From assembly GCA_964036045.1 (NCBI GenBank), contig OZ038383.1:68593888-68657887 (forward strand): a DNA stretch of 64,000 nucleotides, written 5' to 3'. Below the pieces are notes generated by a model. It searched no databases and was not told the origin of the DNA. It saw only the letters and a list, made by a program, of their open reading frames with translations. Origin of the DNA: Eutreptiella sp. 'Long Island Sound 2002' (Eukaryota; Euglenozoa; Euglenophyceae; Eutreptiales; Eutreptiaceae). The translations under genes were made by a program, and so were the position numbers. This document shows positions 20,259 through 30,159 of this stretch, in pieces; position 1 is the stretch's first letter; every line of letters starts with the position of its first letter.

Positions 20259-20860
20259 GCGTTTCCTGCGCTGTGTGTGGCGGGCCATCCCGTCTGGGTG
20301 TTCCTTATCCTCGCTCGCTGGTACGCCATTCCATTCGGTCTGTGCATTCCGCGGGCTCGGTCCGGTTGCCCTTCTGGTTTCCCCCGCGTGTCCTTTGTGT
20401 GTGTGTGCGCTCGCGCTCTCGCGGCAGCCGCGCCCCCCCCCCCCTCCCCGGGTTGGTGTGGCGCGCGCACCTCGCGCGGTCCCGGTGCTGGGCGCTGGTA
20501 GGGCCCTCCCACTCGGTCCGTGCCCCTCCGCGTGCCCGGCCTCAATCCCGTGCTCCGTTTGGCTTTCTTGGAGGGGGGGCGGCCCGGTCCCGTTTCCCCC
20601 TACCTGGCTTGGCGCTGCGCGCTCCCCATGGGATGGGTGCGGGCGTGGGGACACGTCACCAACCCCACTGCGCGCGCTCTTGCGAGCTGGCCTTGCGCAC
20701 TGGCTTGGCGCGCTGTAGGGGCGGCACAAGGGCGCCCAGGGGGGGGCGCCTCTTGCCTTGGTGCGGGGCGCCCGGGGTCGGGCGCTCTCCCACCCCCGAC
20801 CACTCGTCCTTTGGGGCGTGCGGCCGGGGCCCACTACCCACGGGCTGTGGGTGCGGGGGG
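20259..20860. repeat. GC-rich block, inverted copy of 48270-48811
   Basis: The reverse complement shares long words with the 48-kb block, for example GGCGCTGGTAGGGCC against GGCCCTACCAGCGCC, GCGCTGTGTGTGGCGGGCC against GGCCCGCCACACACAGCGC, and CTACCTGGCTTGGCGCT against AGCGCCAAGCCAGGTAG. The same satellite-associated unit thus occurs twice, about 28 kb apart, in opposite orientation. Long open frames here are composition effects. Confidence 0.75.
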
Positions 20861-21177
20861 TGCGGGCCCAGGGACCTGTCACCGGCCCCACAGAGCGCGC
20901 TCTTGTGAGCTCCCTTTGCGCGCTGTGGGGGCGGCATGAGGGTGCCCGGGGGGGGCGCCTCCTGCCTGGGTGTGGGGCGTCCGGGGTCGGGCGCTCTCCC
21001 ACCCCCAACTACTCGTCCTTTCGGGCGTGCGGCCGGGGCCCACTACCCACTGGCTGTGGGTGCAGGGGGTGCGGGCATGGCAACCCGTCACCAACCCCAC
21101 AGCGCGCGCTCTTGCGAGCTGGCTTTGCGCGCTGTGGAGGCGGCATGAGGGTGCCCGGGGGGGGCGCCTCTTGCCTG
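20640..21177 (+). repeat. 209-bp GC-rich satellite, left part
   Basis: The word GTGCGGCCGGGGCCCAC recurs at 20819 and 21027 (208 bp). The unit continues without loss on the far side of element B at 32571, so both parts were one array of about eight units. Each unit carries a run of seven or eight G, and ACTCGTCC and CTCTTGCGAGCTGGC words. Confidence 0.85.
21174..21177. other. Left target-site duplication of element B (CCTG)
   Basis: CCTG before the LTR matches CCTG at 32571-32574. The uninterrupted satellite reads CTCTTG-CCTG-GGTGTGGG at this place, which fixes the insertion point. Confidence 0.8.
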
Positions 21178-21740
21178 TAAAGAAGGTCCCTACCAGGACC
21201 GGCCCCTGCTGTACCCCTTTCACCATATCCCGTCACTCCTAGGGTCTTGCTTCTCACCAGGGTCTGCATGATCTTGCCCTATCCTGCACAATTTCCCACA
21301 AAAAATAGAAAAATATGGCTCCTTCACACAGCTCCTGATCCCTTGCAATACCCAACTCCCAAGCACAATCCAGATCCAATCAATCCACACTGAGGGCTTC
21401 CTTTCAACACGCCGGTTGTCTCACGGTGCACACAGAGACACGGGCGGTGGGCATGTACCAGAATTGCACCAAAGAGGAAGCCCTGAAATTGGCATATGAA
21501 CACATATCAGGCAAAGTTGGGAAAAGATGGAAACATACACAACCACAGCCATCTCAGCCGGCGGCGCCTCGGTATTGAATATGGCCGCTCATAGCTGAAA
21601 TGGCCAAGACTATCACACTATCACATCGGGTTAGGTCAGGTGGATAGGAGAGTATGATATCAGCCCATGGCGGCTTGCCGGCACATAGATACACACCCCA
21701 AGTGACCCCAAGATGGCCACAGGGGTCCGAACCGGCTTCA
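21178..21740 (-). repeat. 3' LTR of element B, internally deleted
   Basis: Matches both ends of the 5' LTR: 21178-21548 to 30178-30548 and about 21555-21740 to 32385-32570. About 1.83 kb present in the other LTR is missing and replaced by the filler CCATCT, as expected for a deletion repaired by end joining. Confidence 0.85.
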
Positions 21741-21751
21741 CCCCCCTTCTC
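21741..21751 (-). other. Polypurine tract of element B
   Basis: On the minus strand GAGAAGGGGGG abuts TGAAGCC, the first bases of the 3' LTR. This is the plus-strand priming site and confirms the orientation. Confidence 0.85.
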
Positions 21752-22144
21752 AGAGCGTTGTATCCGCTCGGAAGGCATTGAAGAGAGGACGGGAGGACCC
21801 GAATGGGCTCCAAACCCCCCCCCTCCCATGTCCCAAGGACACATGGAGGCCCCACACACGTCGTAGTCGTCCCCCATGCCCCAAGGAAGGGGTGAGGACA
21901 CTCATAATTGGTGCCCTACGCCATGTCCGGGCTCCTCTTGATCTACAACATGGACCAAGGGGATCAAAGATAGAGAAACGTTGTCGGTCGACCTAAATAA
22001 GTATACCACAATGAAATATATATGTGGAGATCGAGTGAAGGGGGTATATGGCCAATCAAGGCCCAAAAATGCCCGGCTGAACGCCCTCACCCGTCTCCCA
22101 ATCACAAAGACAAACATAAATGCCAAGGGGGATCCATTACGGCG
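21752..22144 (-). other. 3' untranslated region of element B
   Basis: Non-coding stretch between the integrase/chromodomain stop and the polypurine tract. No motif found. Confidence 0.5.
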
Positions 22145-23929
22145 CTACTGCAGCCACCAAATGGACCAACATGCCTTGACATCCAAGGAAATGTTCTTCT
22201 TCCGTAGATACCCCATCCAGACCGTGGTATACCTCGGCACAAAACTGCTCGGAGGCTCCCACGAATCCCTGGGCGCAGCGAAGCCCTTCCAACGGACCTT
22301 GTATAGCCTCCCCCCAGGCGTCCCCGGGTCCGGCTTGTCCGCCAGGATCCTCTCGGTGGTGAAGTCGTCGTCCTCACCCTCGTCGTCCGAGTCCACATCG
22401 CCGGCCGTAAACTCGAAGGTGACGGGACGTCCGCTGGGGTCTGGTGCTCGGGGACGAAGCGCGGTATGGCCGCGGTCCAGGATCTTGTTATCCCCCACAC
22501 GAACCGCATACACATCCTGCCCGACCTTCCGCACCATTACCCCCGGCACATACCAAGACGCCTGCCGATGCCTGGACAGGACATCCTTGTGGTGCCGCTC
22601 CACCCACACGGTGTCTTGGAGAGCATATTTCTGGACTTTTCCCTGCTTGAAGTACTTGGCCCTCTTCTCATGCTCGTCCTGAAGTGCTTTGCACACCTTG
22701 GCCGCTGTGTCGTCCGCCTCAGCCATCATGGCACTCGCAACTCGGGCCACCTTGCCATGGTTCAGCCACGGGAGAGTGCGTGACACTCGATCCCGTAGGA
22801 ACAGGATGCGATGGGGCGGCAGTCCAGCGGGCCCCGGAAGGTCGTGGTACGCCTGGAGTACTCTCCACAACGAATTATACCAATTCCGGCCCGGTTCATC
22901 AATGTGCAGCTGGCGGAACCTTTCGAACATCTGCCGCCCGGCCACCTCAGCCCAGCCGTTCGACCGGCTGTGGTACGCCACGGCCTTGGCGTGCCGAATT
23001 CCCATGTGCTTGCACATCGTCTCGAACCACGTCCCCACAAACTGACTGCCCCAATCGCTGCAGATGACAGCCGGGACATCAAAAATCATCAGCCAATGCC
23101 TGATCATGGCATTAGCGACGGTCTTGGCCTGCAGACCCACTCCATGCTTGTCCTTCTTGTCCTTCTTCTTGGACTTCTTGCCCGGGACCGCCACGATATA
23201 CCCGCTGTGCCTATCCACCGCCAGGATGACACAGTCGTAGGTCTCTCCTTCCACGGTGACCTCCGGCATGGCGAAAACATCCATGGCCACGGACCGCATA
23301 GGGACCTCCGGTATAGCCGTATACACCGGGTTGCCAGCCGTGGAGTGGTTGGGGCTCTTCGTGGCCCGACACACGGCGCAGTCGCTGCAGTATTTGTCCA
23401 GGATGGCGTAGTACCCCGGTGGGAACTTGAAGCGCCACTCCAGGTCCTGCTGAATCTTGTCCCGACCAGGATGCATGAGCTGGGCGTTGTGCCAATGGTC
23501 AATGAGCTCCTCCATTCGGTTCTGAGGGACCAATAGCTTGTCCTTGAGGAAAGGTTTATCCCCATCCTCAGTCAAGCCCTCGGGCCATTCGTCGTTCGAC
23601 GGGGCGCTCACGGCATTCCAGTACTTGCTCCAGTGCCCAGATGCCGCATAGTCATCCGACCAGTCCTCTGTGAGCACCGACCTGACTAGCTCTACAGGGG
23701 CCACCATCCATTGCTCGAGGGTTTCCTTTCGAATAGCTTGGACTCGGGCGCCCCGGAACTTGGCCAGGTCCGCACGGTTTGCCATCACAACAAAGCACTT
23801 GACCCCCTCTTGCTCCATGGCTTTCTCCATCTCGATGATGCGTTTGGCCTCCTCCGTCTCCTCGGCGTCCCCGTGGCTGGATGTGTCCATCCATGCCGCC
23901 CCGCAGGGTAGGCCCATCGACTGAGGCAA
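22145..23929 (-). CDS. pol: Integrase with C-terminal chromodomain of element B
   Basis: A 594-residue frame. Residues 138-187 hold the HHCC zinc module (HWHNAQLMH, then CSDCAVC). The catalytic triad is complete: D217 in VAMDVFAMP, D292 in VICSDWGSQF and E328 in NGWAEVAGRQ. A Lys-rich insertion (about 250-262) lies inside the core. The C-terminal region (about 430-510) carries basic DNA-binding segments. An acidic linker (DSDDEGEDDD, near 525) precedes a chromodomain with LYKVRWKGF and DSWEPPSSF. The enzyme would integrate the cDNA, and the chromodomain would target chromatin. The preceding RNase H frame runs into this one after a one-base shift near 23910 within CCCTGCGGGGCGG, so the start at 23929 is not a real initiation site. 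The domain itself looks intact. Confidence 0.88.
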   Translation of the reverse strand: MPQSMGLPCGAAWMDTSSHGDAEETEEAKRIIEMEKAMEQEGVKCFVVMANRADLAKFRGARVQAIRKETLEQWMVAPVELVRSVLTEDWSDDYAASGHWSKYWNAVSAPSNDEWPEGLTEDGDKPFLKDKLLVPQNRMEELIDHWHNAQLMHPGRDKIQQDLEWRFKFPPGYYAILDKYCSDCAVCRATKSPNHSTAGNPVYTAIPEVPMRSVAMDVFAMPEVTVEGETYDCVILAVDRHSGYIVAVPGKKSKKKDKKDKHGVGLQAKTVANAMIRHWLMIFDVPAVICSDWGSQFVGTWFETMCKHMGIRHAKAVAYHSRSNGWAEVAGRQMFERFRQLHIDEPGRNWYNSLWRVLQAYHDLPGPAGLPPHRILFLRDRVSRTLPWLNHGKVARVASAMMAEADDTAAKVCKALQDEHEKRAKYFKQGKVQKYALQDTVWVERHHKDVLSRHRQASWYVPGVMVRKVGQDVYAVRVGDNKILDRGHTALRPRAPDPSGRPVTFEFTAGDVDSDDEGEDDDFTTERILADKPDPGTPGGRLYKVRWKGFAAPRDSWEPPSSFVPRYTTVWMGYLRKKNISLDVKACWSIWWLQ

Positions 23930-24936
23930 TCCGCCACAGTGTTGTCCTTCCCCGGGACGTACACGACGCTGAGGTCGAACTTGGCGAACGTCTCATGCCA
24001 TCGGGCTCTCCTTGCCGCCGGTCCCGAGGGGGTGTCGACGTGCTCTTTGTGCCAGCTCTGCAAGGACTGATGGTCCGTACAAACCACCACCGGTTGCAAT
24101 CCGATGTCGCCAGACCACTTCCTGAGCACACAAACAATGGCGTACGTCTCCTTCTCCCTCGCGGTCCAGGTTCGGCGTTGGCCCTCGGCCAGGATCCGGC
24201 TCCAAAACGCCACGGGTACGTGTGACTCGTCGTCCCGGATCTGCTTGAGGACTGCCCCTACAGCATAGTCCGAAGCGTCCGTCCGTAGCACGAATCCCTT
24301 GTCCGGGTCCACCAGGAATAGCCCCAGCTGCCCCAGGAGTCGCTCCTCCGGGCGGCTGAACGCATCTTCGGCCTCAGGGGTCCAGGCAAGCTTCTTCTTG
24401 CTCCCCTTCCGGCCATCGAACTTGCCCACCTGCAGCATCTTGTGCAGCGGTTCCGACAGTTCTGCATACATCCGGACATAACCCGAATGGTAATTGCAGA
24501 ACCCCATGAAGGACCGGAGTTCGCTGATGGTCTGGGGCTTCTCCCAGTGGTGCACGGACGCCAGCTTCCCAGGCATGGGACGGCGTTGCCCGTGACCAAC
24601 CACGTGACCCGCGAACTCCACTTCCTTCACGAAGAGCGAGGCTTTGGTGGGCTTGCACACCATGTTGTGCTTGTCCAGCTCGCTGAGCACTCGGCGCAGA
24701 TCCTTCTCATGCGCTTCGATGAGCTCGTCCTCAGTCATGTCCTCCGTGCCGGACCCGATGATGATATCATCCACAAAGGGGTCGTCACCCTCCCGGGCTG
24801 GACCGAGTAGGTCCTCCATCATGCGCTGGAAAGCGGCATTGCCATTCTTGGCGCCCATAGGCACCACCTTCCACTGCATGGGCCCCAGCGGCGTCGACAT
24901 CGCTGTGCAGGGCCTGGAGTCCGGGTGTGGCGGCAT
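23785..24936 (-). CDS. pol: Reverse transcriptase palm/thumb and RNase H of element B
   Basis: This frame continues RT after a one-base shift at about 24945, where the previous frame reads LDLKHGYHK. It holds QWKVVPMGAKNGNAAFQRMM, then FVDDIIIGS (D56, D57; FVDD in place of the usual YVDD/YIDD), the thumb with KEVEFAGHVVG, and SELRSFMGFCNYHSGYVR. RNase H follows: VLRTDASDYAVGAVL (Asp), RRTWTAREKETYAIV (Glu), VVVCTDHQSLQSW (Asp), and VPGKDNTVADCLSRW with the last Asp. All four RNase H acidic residues are present. Phe before VDD is a tolerated variant. The frame ends beyond the shift into integrase. Confidence 0.88.
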   Translation of the reverse strand: MPPHPDSRPCTAMSTPLGPMQWKVVPMGAKNGNAAFQRMMEDLLGPAREGDDPFVDDIIIGSGTEDMTEDELIEAHEKDLRRVLSELDKHNMVCKPTKASLFVKEVEFAGHVVGHGQRRPMPGKLASVHHWEKPQTISELRSFMGFCNYHSGYVRMYAELSEPLHKMLQVGKFDGRKGSKKKLAWTPEAEDAFSRPEERLLGQLGLFLVDPDKGFVLRTDASDYAVGAVLKQIRDDESHVPVAFWSRILAEGQRRTWTAREKETYAIVCVLRKWSGDIGLQPVVVCTDHQSLQSWHKEHVDTPSGPAARRARWHETFAKFDLSVVYVPGKDNTVADCLSRWAYPAGRHGWTHPATGTPRRRRRPNASSRWRKPWSKRGSSALL

Positions 24937-26848
24937 CTTTGTGATAGCCGTGTTTCAGGTCTAACACCGTGAAGATCCACTTTTTTTGTTGTTTTTGGAG
25001 GATGGTGTCGATCAGAGGAAGCGAGTACGAGTCGTGCTCGGTTTGCTCGTTCAGACTTCTGTAATCAACCACCAACCTCCACTTGCCCTTCTCCTTCTTG
25101 GGCACGATAAAGGCTGGGCTGGCCCACTCACTGTCGGAGGGTTCGATCCAGCCCCGCTCAATAAACTCGGCCAACAACTTCTTCATGGCCTCGGCCCGAT
25201 CGCCCTGAAGTTGGTACTCCCGATGACGATAGATCTTGGGGTTCGGCTTCAGCTTGATCTTCGCTGTGCCAAACCTCCCACGATCTGGAGGGTTCTTGTT
25301 GGCGACGCCACTGAATAGCCGCGGATAGGCATTGATCAGCCTCTCCTTCAGCTCGGCGACCTTCGGGTTCTCCTGGGCCTCTTCAGTCGCTTGCTTCGGT
25401 ATCGATACAAACGACCGCACTGCGGTATAGGCCTGTTCCGGGTCCGAGTCTGAGTTCTCGTCGTCCGATATAACATCTTCGTCGTCGTGGCGAGCTCTTC
25501 CCACCGATAATCTTCGGAAATTTGCAGCAGCGGCCTGGTTCCTATCGCTACCGGCCCCTCTTCTTGGAAAATCCCATGTCGGCGGGTCCGACCCAACCGG
25601 ACCATCATATTGGTCCGCGATGTGATACATGACCCTCGCCACGAACTCATCCTTCTCGTACTTCCCGGTGCCCAACATCTTGTCATCCCACCAATGCGGA
25701 GATGTGACCATGGCCCGCCTCTTCTTCGCTGCCACACGGTCGTGCATCCCCATCCGCATGTAGTTGACGACGTGGTCGATCTTGGCGTGGGACAGGACGT
25801 CAATGCCATCAATTGGCTGATCCGTGCCCTCCTTGGGCTCAAACATGACCCGCATGGGCATCGCCTGGACCCTGCGGATGAATGCTTCATCACCCGTGGG
25901 CTGAGCTTGCGCCTCATCCACCAGAAAAGCCTTGGTACCCCACGCTTGACCCGGGGAGGGCATTGATACACCCTTGGCGTCGATGAACAACTCCTCCTCT
26001 GGCCCAAATGACATCTCGTTCAGGGTGATGGAGTCCAGCGTCGACTTGAGACCTTCTAGCTGACATGGGGTGGATCCTATGCCGGTTATGACCAGGATCC
26101 CCTTCGCCCTATCCGCGACGATCTTCTCCACCGTACGTCTGGTATTGTCCAGGGAGCCATGCCAATACATGGGCCCCCACTCCTTCAAACCCCAATGCCT
26201 GTGCCAGGCTGAGTCTCCTCGATGCCAATGCCTCCTACACTTCTGCAAAAGTGGGGCATCCCGGGAAGCGAAGACGTCCATCTCGGGCGCTTCAGCTCCC
26301 AGCGTCTGGATCATCCTGGCATACACCTGCGGCGCCATACCATACTCCGTGAGCTGAACTCCGCGGTCTCCTCTGGGCTTGGCACCCACAGCTTGCACCG
26401 CTCGGACGATCCGATCCTCTTCCTCAGCATTCCATTGGGATGATCCGCATGCATAGTCCGTGGACAGCCATGTAAGGCATTCATCATCCTCCCGGACCAG
26501 CGTTGCACGATGGGGAAGGGCTCCAATGGCGTTTCCCACCATGAAGTCATACCCCATGATCATATCCCAATCAGTAATGTCGGCCACATAGAGGTTCCCG
26601 GATAGAGTGCTTCTCTTCGCCAAATCAGGCCGGTTCAAGCGCTCATGCCCCCAGAATTCCATACTGATAGTGGCCTCATGGGTACCACCACCCATAATCT
26701 CTCCATTGGCCACCTTCAGGTGTACCGGTCTACGGCTGGGCTGCAGGGATTCCTCCTTGAACAACCCCCTCCGGACCAGGCTCACCTGGGCACCCGTATT
26801 CACCAAATCATCCACCACCAACTCCTCTTGTCCACGCCGTACATACAT
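24785..26848 (-). CDS. pol: Protease, degenerate NPP-type region and RT fingers of element B
   Basis: A 687-residue frame. Residues 11-23 read VVDDLVNTGAQVS, the retropepsin active-site loop but with Asn17 where the catalytic Asp of D-T/S-G should be. MIMGYDFMVGNAIGAL is the second conserved segment. A region near residues 185-245 corresponds in place and sequence to the NPP domain of element A (VFASRDAPL, then YWHGSLDNTRRTVEKI and ILVITGIG), but the NPP itself is lost. A charged linker follows. RT begins near residue 560 with RGWIEPSDSEWASPAFIVPK, WRLVVDYRSLN and FTVLDLKHGYHK, then shifts frame. Gag-pol reading enters this frame by a shift near 26850. Confidence 0.85.
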   Translation of the reverse strand: MYVRRGQEELVVDDLVNTGAQVSLVRRGLFKEESLQPSRRPVHLKVANGEIMGGGTHEATISMEFWGHERLNRPDLAKRSTLSGNLYVADITDWDMIMGYDFMVGNAIGALPHRATLVREDDECLTWLSTDYACGSSQWNAEEEDRIVRAVQAVGAKPRGDRGVQLTEYGMAPQVYARMIQTLGAEAPEMDVFASRDAPLLQKCRRHWHRGDSAWHRHWGLKEWGPMYWHGSLDNTRRTVEKIVADRAKGILVITGIGSTPCQLEGLKSTLDSITLNEMSFGPEEELFIDAKGVSMPSPGQAWGTKAFLVDEAQAQPTGDEAFIRRVQAMPMRVMFEPKEGTDQPIDGIDVLSHAKIDHVVNYMRMGMHDRVAAKKRRAMVTSPHWWDDKMLGTGKYEKDEFVARVMYHIADQYDGPVGSDPPTWDFPRRGAGSDRNQAAAANFRRLSVGRARHDDEDVISDDENSDSDPEQAYTAVRSFVSIPKQATEEAQENPKVAELKERLINAYPRLFSGVANKNPPDRGRFGTAKIKLKPNPKIYRHREYQLQGDRAEAMKKLLAEFIERGWIEPSDSEWASPAFIVPKKEKGKWRLVVDYRSLNEQTEHDSYSLPLIDTILQKQQKKWIFTVLDLKHGYHKDAATPGLQALHSDVDAAGAHAVEGGAYGRQEWQCRFPAHDGGPTRSSPGG

Positions 26849-27183
26849 ACCAAGTGCAACTGCCGCACGTCACCACTCACGGCATGCAACTCTAGCACAT
26901 CCGGGTGCATCAGGAGTTGGAGGGTATGGTCACAGATGGTGTAGATCTTGGGCTGGTCCTGCCCGTCCACGGGGCTCTCCGTGGTCGCTCCTTCTTTCTT
27001 ACCACGTCCCTTGCCCACATAAGGTTCACTTGGCAGGGCGCTCCAGGGGTTGTGAGTGGCGAAACTCAGTGGTTTTGGCTCTTCTGGAGCCTCTTCCGGC
27101 ACCCAATGTGCCTTCGCTTTCTCTGAGATTCCACTGATTTTCGGAGGAGAAACCTCCGAGGTCCCACTCCCGTGGGGGCTCCT
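26849..27183 (-). pseudogene. Gag-pol linker of element B
   Basis: After the gag TAG (27184-27186) the same frame stays open and reads SPHGSGTSEVSPPKISGISE, then PLSFATHNPWSALPSEPYVG and a His/Leu-rich stretch leading into protease. Continuity through the TAG suggests either stop readthrough or a point mutation in a single gag-pol frame. At about 26850 a one-base shift (within GTATGTATG) joins it to the protease frame. Confidence 0.55.
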
Positions 27184-28167
27184 CTAGACATGGCCTGCCG
27201 CAGCTTCCTCCTGCTGCGATCCGCTCAGACTTTGTCCACCACGTTGCTGGGCTTTGAGTTCCTTCGACGTCCTCAACATGTCCTCAGCAACCTCCTCGAT
27301 CGACGTCACGCGTCGGTCTGGGCCGGGTCCTTGACCATAGCCTTTTCTTCCGCCTTTCCCTTGGCCCTTTCCTTGGCCTTTTCCACCGTCTCCGCCCTTT
27401 GCCTTCCAATCGGCAATTCGTTGCTCCTTGGGCTTCTTGTCAAGATGGGCGGCGAAGTAGGTCTTCTTGTCCTCCTCATATACCTTGCAATGCCGCTGGT
27501 CATGTGCATGGTTGTTCCCCTTGCCGTAGCAGACCCAGCAACCGGTGTGCTGTGATCTGTACTCGCGGAACGAGAGCGGCGGGTCTCCGATCCTCCGTGG
27601 TTCTCTGCGGTTCTTGGTCCTGGGGTCCAGGCGGTTCCACTCGGACCTGTCCTGCCCATTCTCCTTCATATTGTGCGCTACGAACGCGAAGAAGTGGGCT
27701 TCTTCATGATCCTCCTGGGTGGTCGCGGTCCTGAGATCTTGGCCGCTTCCACTCCCTTCCTCCGCGGTGCCGACCGTGTCCCCCTTGACCTCTCGGTGGT
27801 GGCGATATTCTCGATGACCTCGATGTCCTTGTCCTTGTCGATCCTGCACGTGGGCCTCGTTCTTGGCGTTGAGCTTCAGCTCCACCGTGATGTACTTCAC
27901 GATCTCGTCCAGGCTCATGCGGGCGAAGATGACCTGCATCCTCAGCGGTTCTGCGCGCCTCCACTCCACGTTGTTGAGGCGCATCAGCCTTTGCCCCATG
28001 GTGTCGCCGAATACCTCCACGTAGACGGTGTTCTTCAACCCCAACATTCGGGTGGGCTCGCCGAGGTTTCGCCGGAAAAACTCCATTATTCCGGCGTGGG
28101 TGTCCTCGGATGCCATGATTCGTACGGCGACGCGCTTCTTTGCTCTCTTCTTCTCCTCATCCTCCAC
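27184..28167 (-). pseudogene. gag: Gag C-terminal half of element B (capsid/nucleocapsid)
   Basis: A 327-residue stretch. The helical region with FRRNLGEPTRMLGLKNTVY and MSLDEIVKYITVELKLNAKN is capsid-like. A Cys/His cluster CWVCYGKGNNHAHDQRHC resembles a zinc knuckle, but its spacing (CX2CX6HX6C at best) differs from the usual CX2CX4HX4C. GKGQGKGQGKGGRKG follows, a basic Gly/Lys tract for RNA binding. In the same register upstream, past a single TGA at 28231, lies the rest of gag, so 28167 is only the first ATG after that stop. It ends at TAG 27184-27186. Confidence 0.75.
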
Positions 28168-28230
28168 TCCTCTCTTCCAGTGCCCGGGGAGGACGTCCTT
28201 CAGCAGGTGTCGGATCTCACTGGCCTCATT

Positions 28231-29067
28231 TCAGTCCTCCACCAGCTTGAGGCTTCTTTGGTACTTGCGGATGTACCGATTCCATTCTCGGACCCTCATT
28301 TCCCCGCGCTCCAGCGGGAGCAGAATGGACCACAAATCCTCCAACTTCTGGTTGGGGGCGTCCACTCGCTCCTCATCCTCCAGCCACTGGAGGCAGGCCT
28401 GCTCCGTCTGGATCACTCCCTCGCGGATCTGATCCCTGAGCTCCTCCTTCAGGTCCTGCGCCAGCCTGTGTGGGAATGTCCGACATACCCACTTATCCCT
28501 TGGCGCTCCCTTCATCTCGCCGACGACCTCCTCGGCGAAATCCACCCAATCCAGGATGAAGTCATGCAGGTTGGAGGGGTTGCCATCGTAATAGGGGATT
28601 TTGATTCCCCTGAGGTCGTCAATCCTGATGGCGTCTCCGACGTCCGCAGCCACCACTCCACCGAGACGGATACCACCTGTGGCCGGGGGGTGTGAGTACA
28701 CTCCCCGTACATCCCTCTCCTCCATGGAGTACGGTCCAGTTGGGCCTGAACCCATGGGGTTTGGAATGCGGGAAGGACTTGCTCCACCGGCTGTCCATAT
28801 CACCGTAGTGGGGTCCTTCATCCACAGGTTTCCGCCTGGATGGCCCCGACCATGTCCGTCGGCGCTTCCCATGGTTTGCCCCTGCATGGTCTGGCTCTGG
28901 ATCTCCTCTTCCGCATAAACTGCATGGGCAGTTGTAGTGGTCGGTGGGTCCTGGGCGGCATGGGACATCTGTACCGTCAGGCTCCTCAGGTCCGTGGTTG
29001 CGTGCCCTTCCCGCATGGACCCAGCCGGTGCCGTTTGTTCCCCGAGCATTGCGGATTCGCTGAACAT
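28231..29067 (-). pseudogene. gag: Gag middle part of element B
   Basis: A 278-residue frame in the same register as the C-terminal half and separated from it by one TGA (28231-28233). It has a Gln/Thr-rich N-terminal part and a helix-rich capsid region (DLRGIKIPYYDGNPSNLHDF, FILDWVDFAEEVVGE, then FPHRLAQDLKEELRDQIREG). The spacing of Trp/Phe/Leu residues fits a retrotransposon gag domain. Upstream reading continues without ATG through PYAPPRVDPGALPF, which links by a frame change near 29140 to the coiled-coil part. Confidence 0.7.
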
Positions 29068-29092
29068 GGGAACAAACGGCAGCGCACCGGGG

Positions 29093-30130
29093 TCAACACG
29101 CGGAGGCGCGTAAGGTGCAAGGTGCGTCTGCAGGGCCGCCCATGGGTTTCTCCATGGCGCTCCTGAGGGTCTTAACCCGCTCCACCAGCTCTGCCGCTGC
29201 CGGCTTTGCCGGGAACTCTGGACCCGAAGCGAGGGGTTGTAAATCCTGTAGCCTTTTCAGGCGTCCTGACATGTCCTCCACCAGGTGGAGGAGGCTGTCC
29301 ACCACTCGCTGCTGCTTCTGCAGGGCCATCTCCAGCTTCTCCCGGTACCGGTCCTGCTCTGCTCGCAGCTCCGCCATGTCTCTCTCCGCTCCCGACTGGT
29401 CATCCAGGATCCCCGCGACATCCTCCTCTAGGCCGTCATTCGCGTTGTCCAGGCGGTCGAGGTGCTGTACGATGGCGTCCATCCCCATCTTTGGATACTT
29501 GCCGATGAGGAAGGATACGTGCTCGCAGTGGCACTCAACGTGCTTTCCACCTGATCCGGCGCATCCCACGGTTCCCGGCGCCTCGGACTCCTCCGCCATG
29601 GGTGTGTCGCCCATGCTATCTCGCGTTGGCTCCGTGTGCCGGGCCACAGGCGCCGTTCTGGCTCTGGCAGGCCTCTCCAACGCCTCGGCGTCATGCTCCA
29701 GGCTGGGTTCGGGGGCCGTGTTCGCCCTTGTGGGCGGTCTGGCCATCTCCTCCGACTCCGAAGGGTAAGCTGTCCGAAAGCCCTCGGAGTGTGCCTCGGA
29801 ATCTGCAGCTGACCACAGCCTGACCGGGCTGGGATCTGTCTCCATCGCCCTGGCTTCCGCCGCGGGTTTTGGGGACCCGCGCTTCCGGTAACGCCGGGCC
29901 CTGCCGTTGCTGCCAGTCTCTTCCAACCCCTCCGCAGCGGAGCGGAGATTGCGAGCCTTGTGGCATTGCCTTTTCACACATGGAGGCCAGGTCCTCCATG
30001 TCTAGCCCATGTCCTGCAAGGGCTCTCCGTTCTGGGCATCTTCGCTCTTCTCGGGCCTCCCAGTCCAGCGTCGAGTCGACAAACTCCACGATCTGCACCC
30101 GGGGCGTCCTTGAGCAGGGCTCATGAGGGC
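29093..30130 (-). pseudogene. gag: Gag N-terminal part of element B, with coiled coil
   Basis: Near 30100-29990 one frame reads VEFVDSTLDWEAREERRC and MEDLASMCEKAMPQGSQ, which offers the likeliest gag ATG at about 30003. From about 29977 the next frame continues with ARNLRSAAEG and an acidic, Ser/Pro/Ala-rich region. Residues about 175-270 of that frame form a long coiled coil (GLEEDVAGILDDQSGAERDM, AELRAEQDRYREKLEMALQK). Coiled coils at the gag N-terminus are common and support multimerisation. A frame change joins this part to the next near 29140. Confidence 0.6.
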
Positions 30131-30159
30131 CGAAGTCCCTGTTGCGGCGGTAGGGGGCA

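Noticed and set aside
22811-23536. 241-residue plus-strand frame
   Set aside because: It is antisense to the integrase of element B, which has all catalytic residues.
27673-28695. 340-residue plus-strand frame
   Set aside because: It is antisense to gag of element B. Its Leu-rich pattern mirrors the Glu/Lys-rich gag strand.
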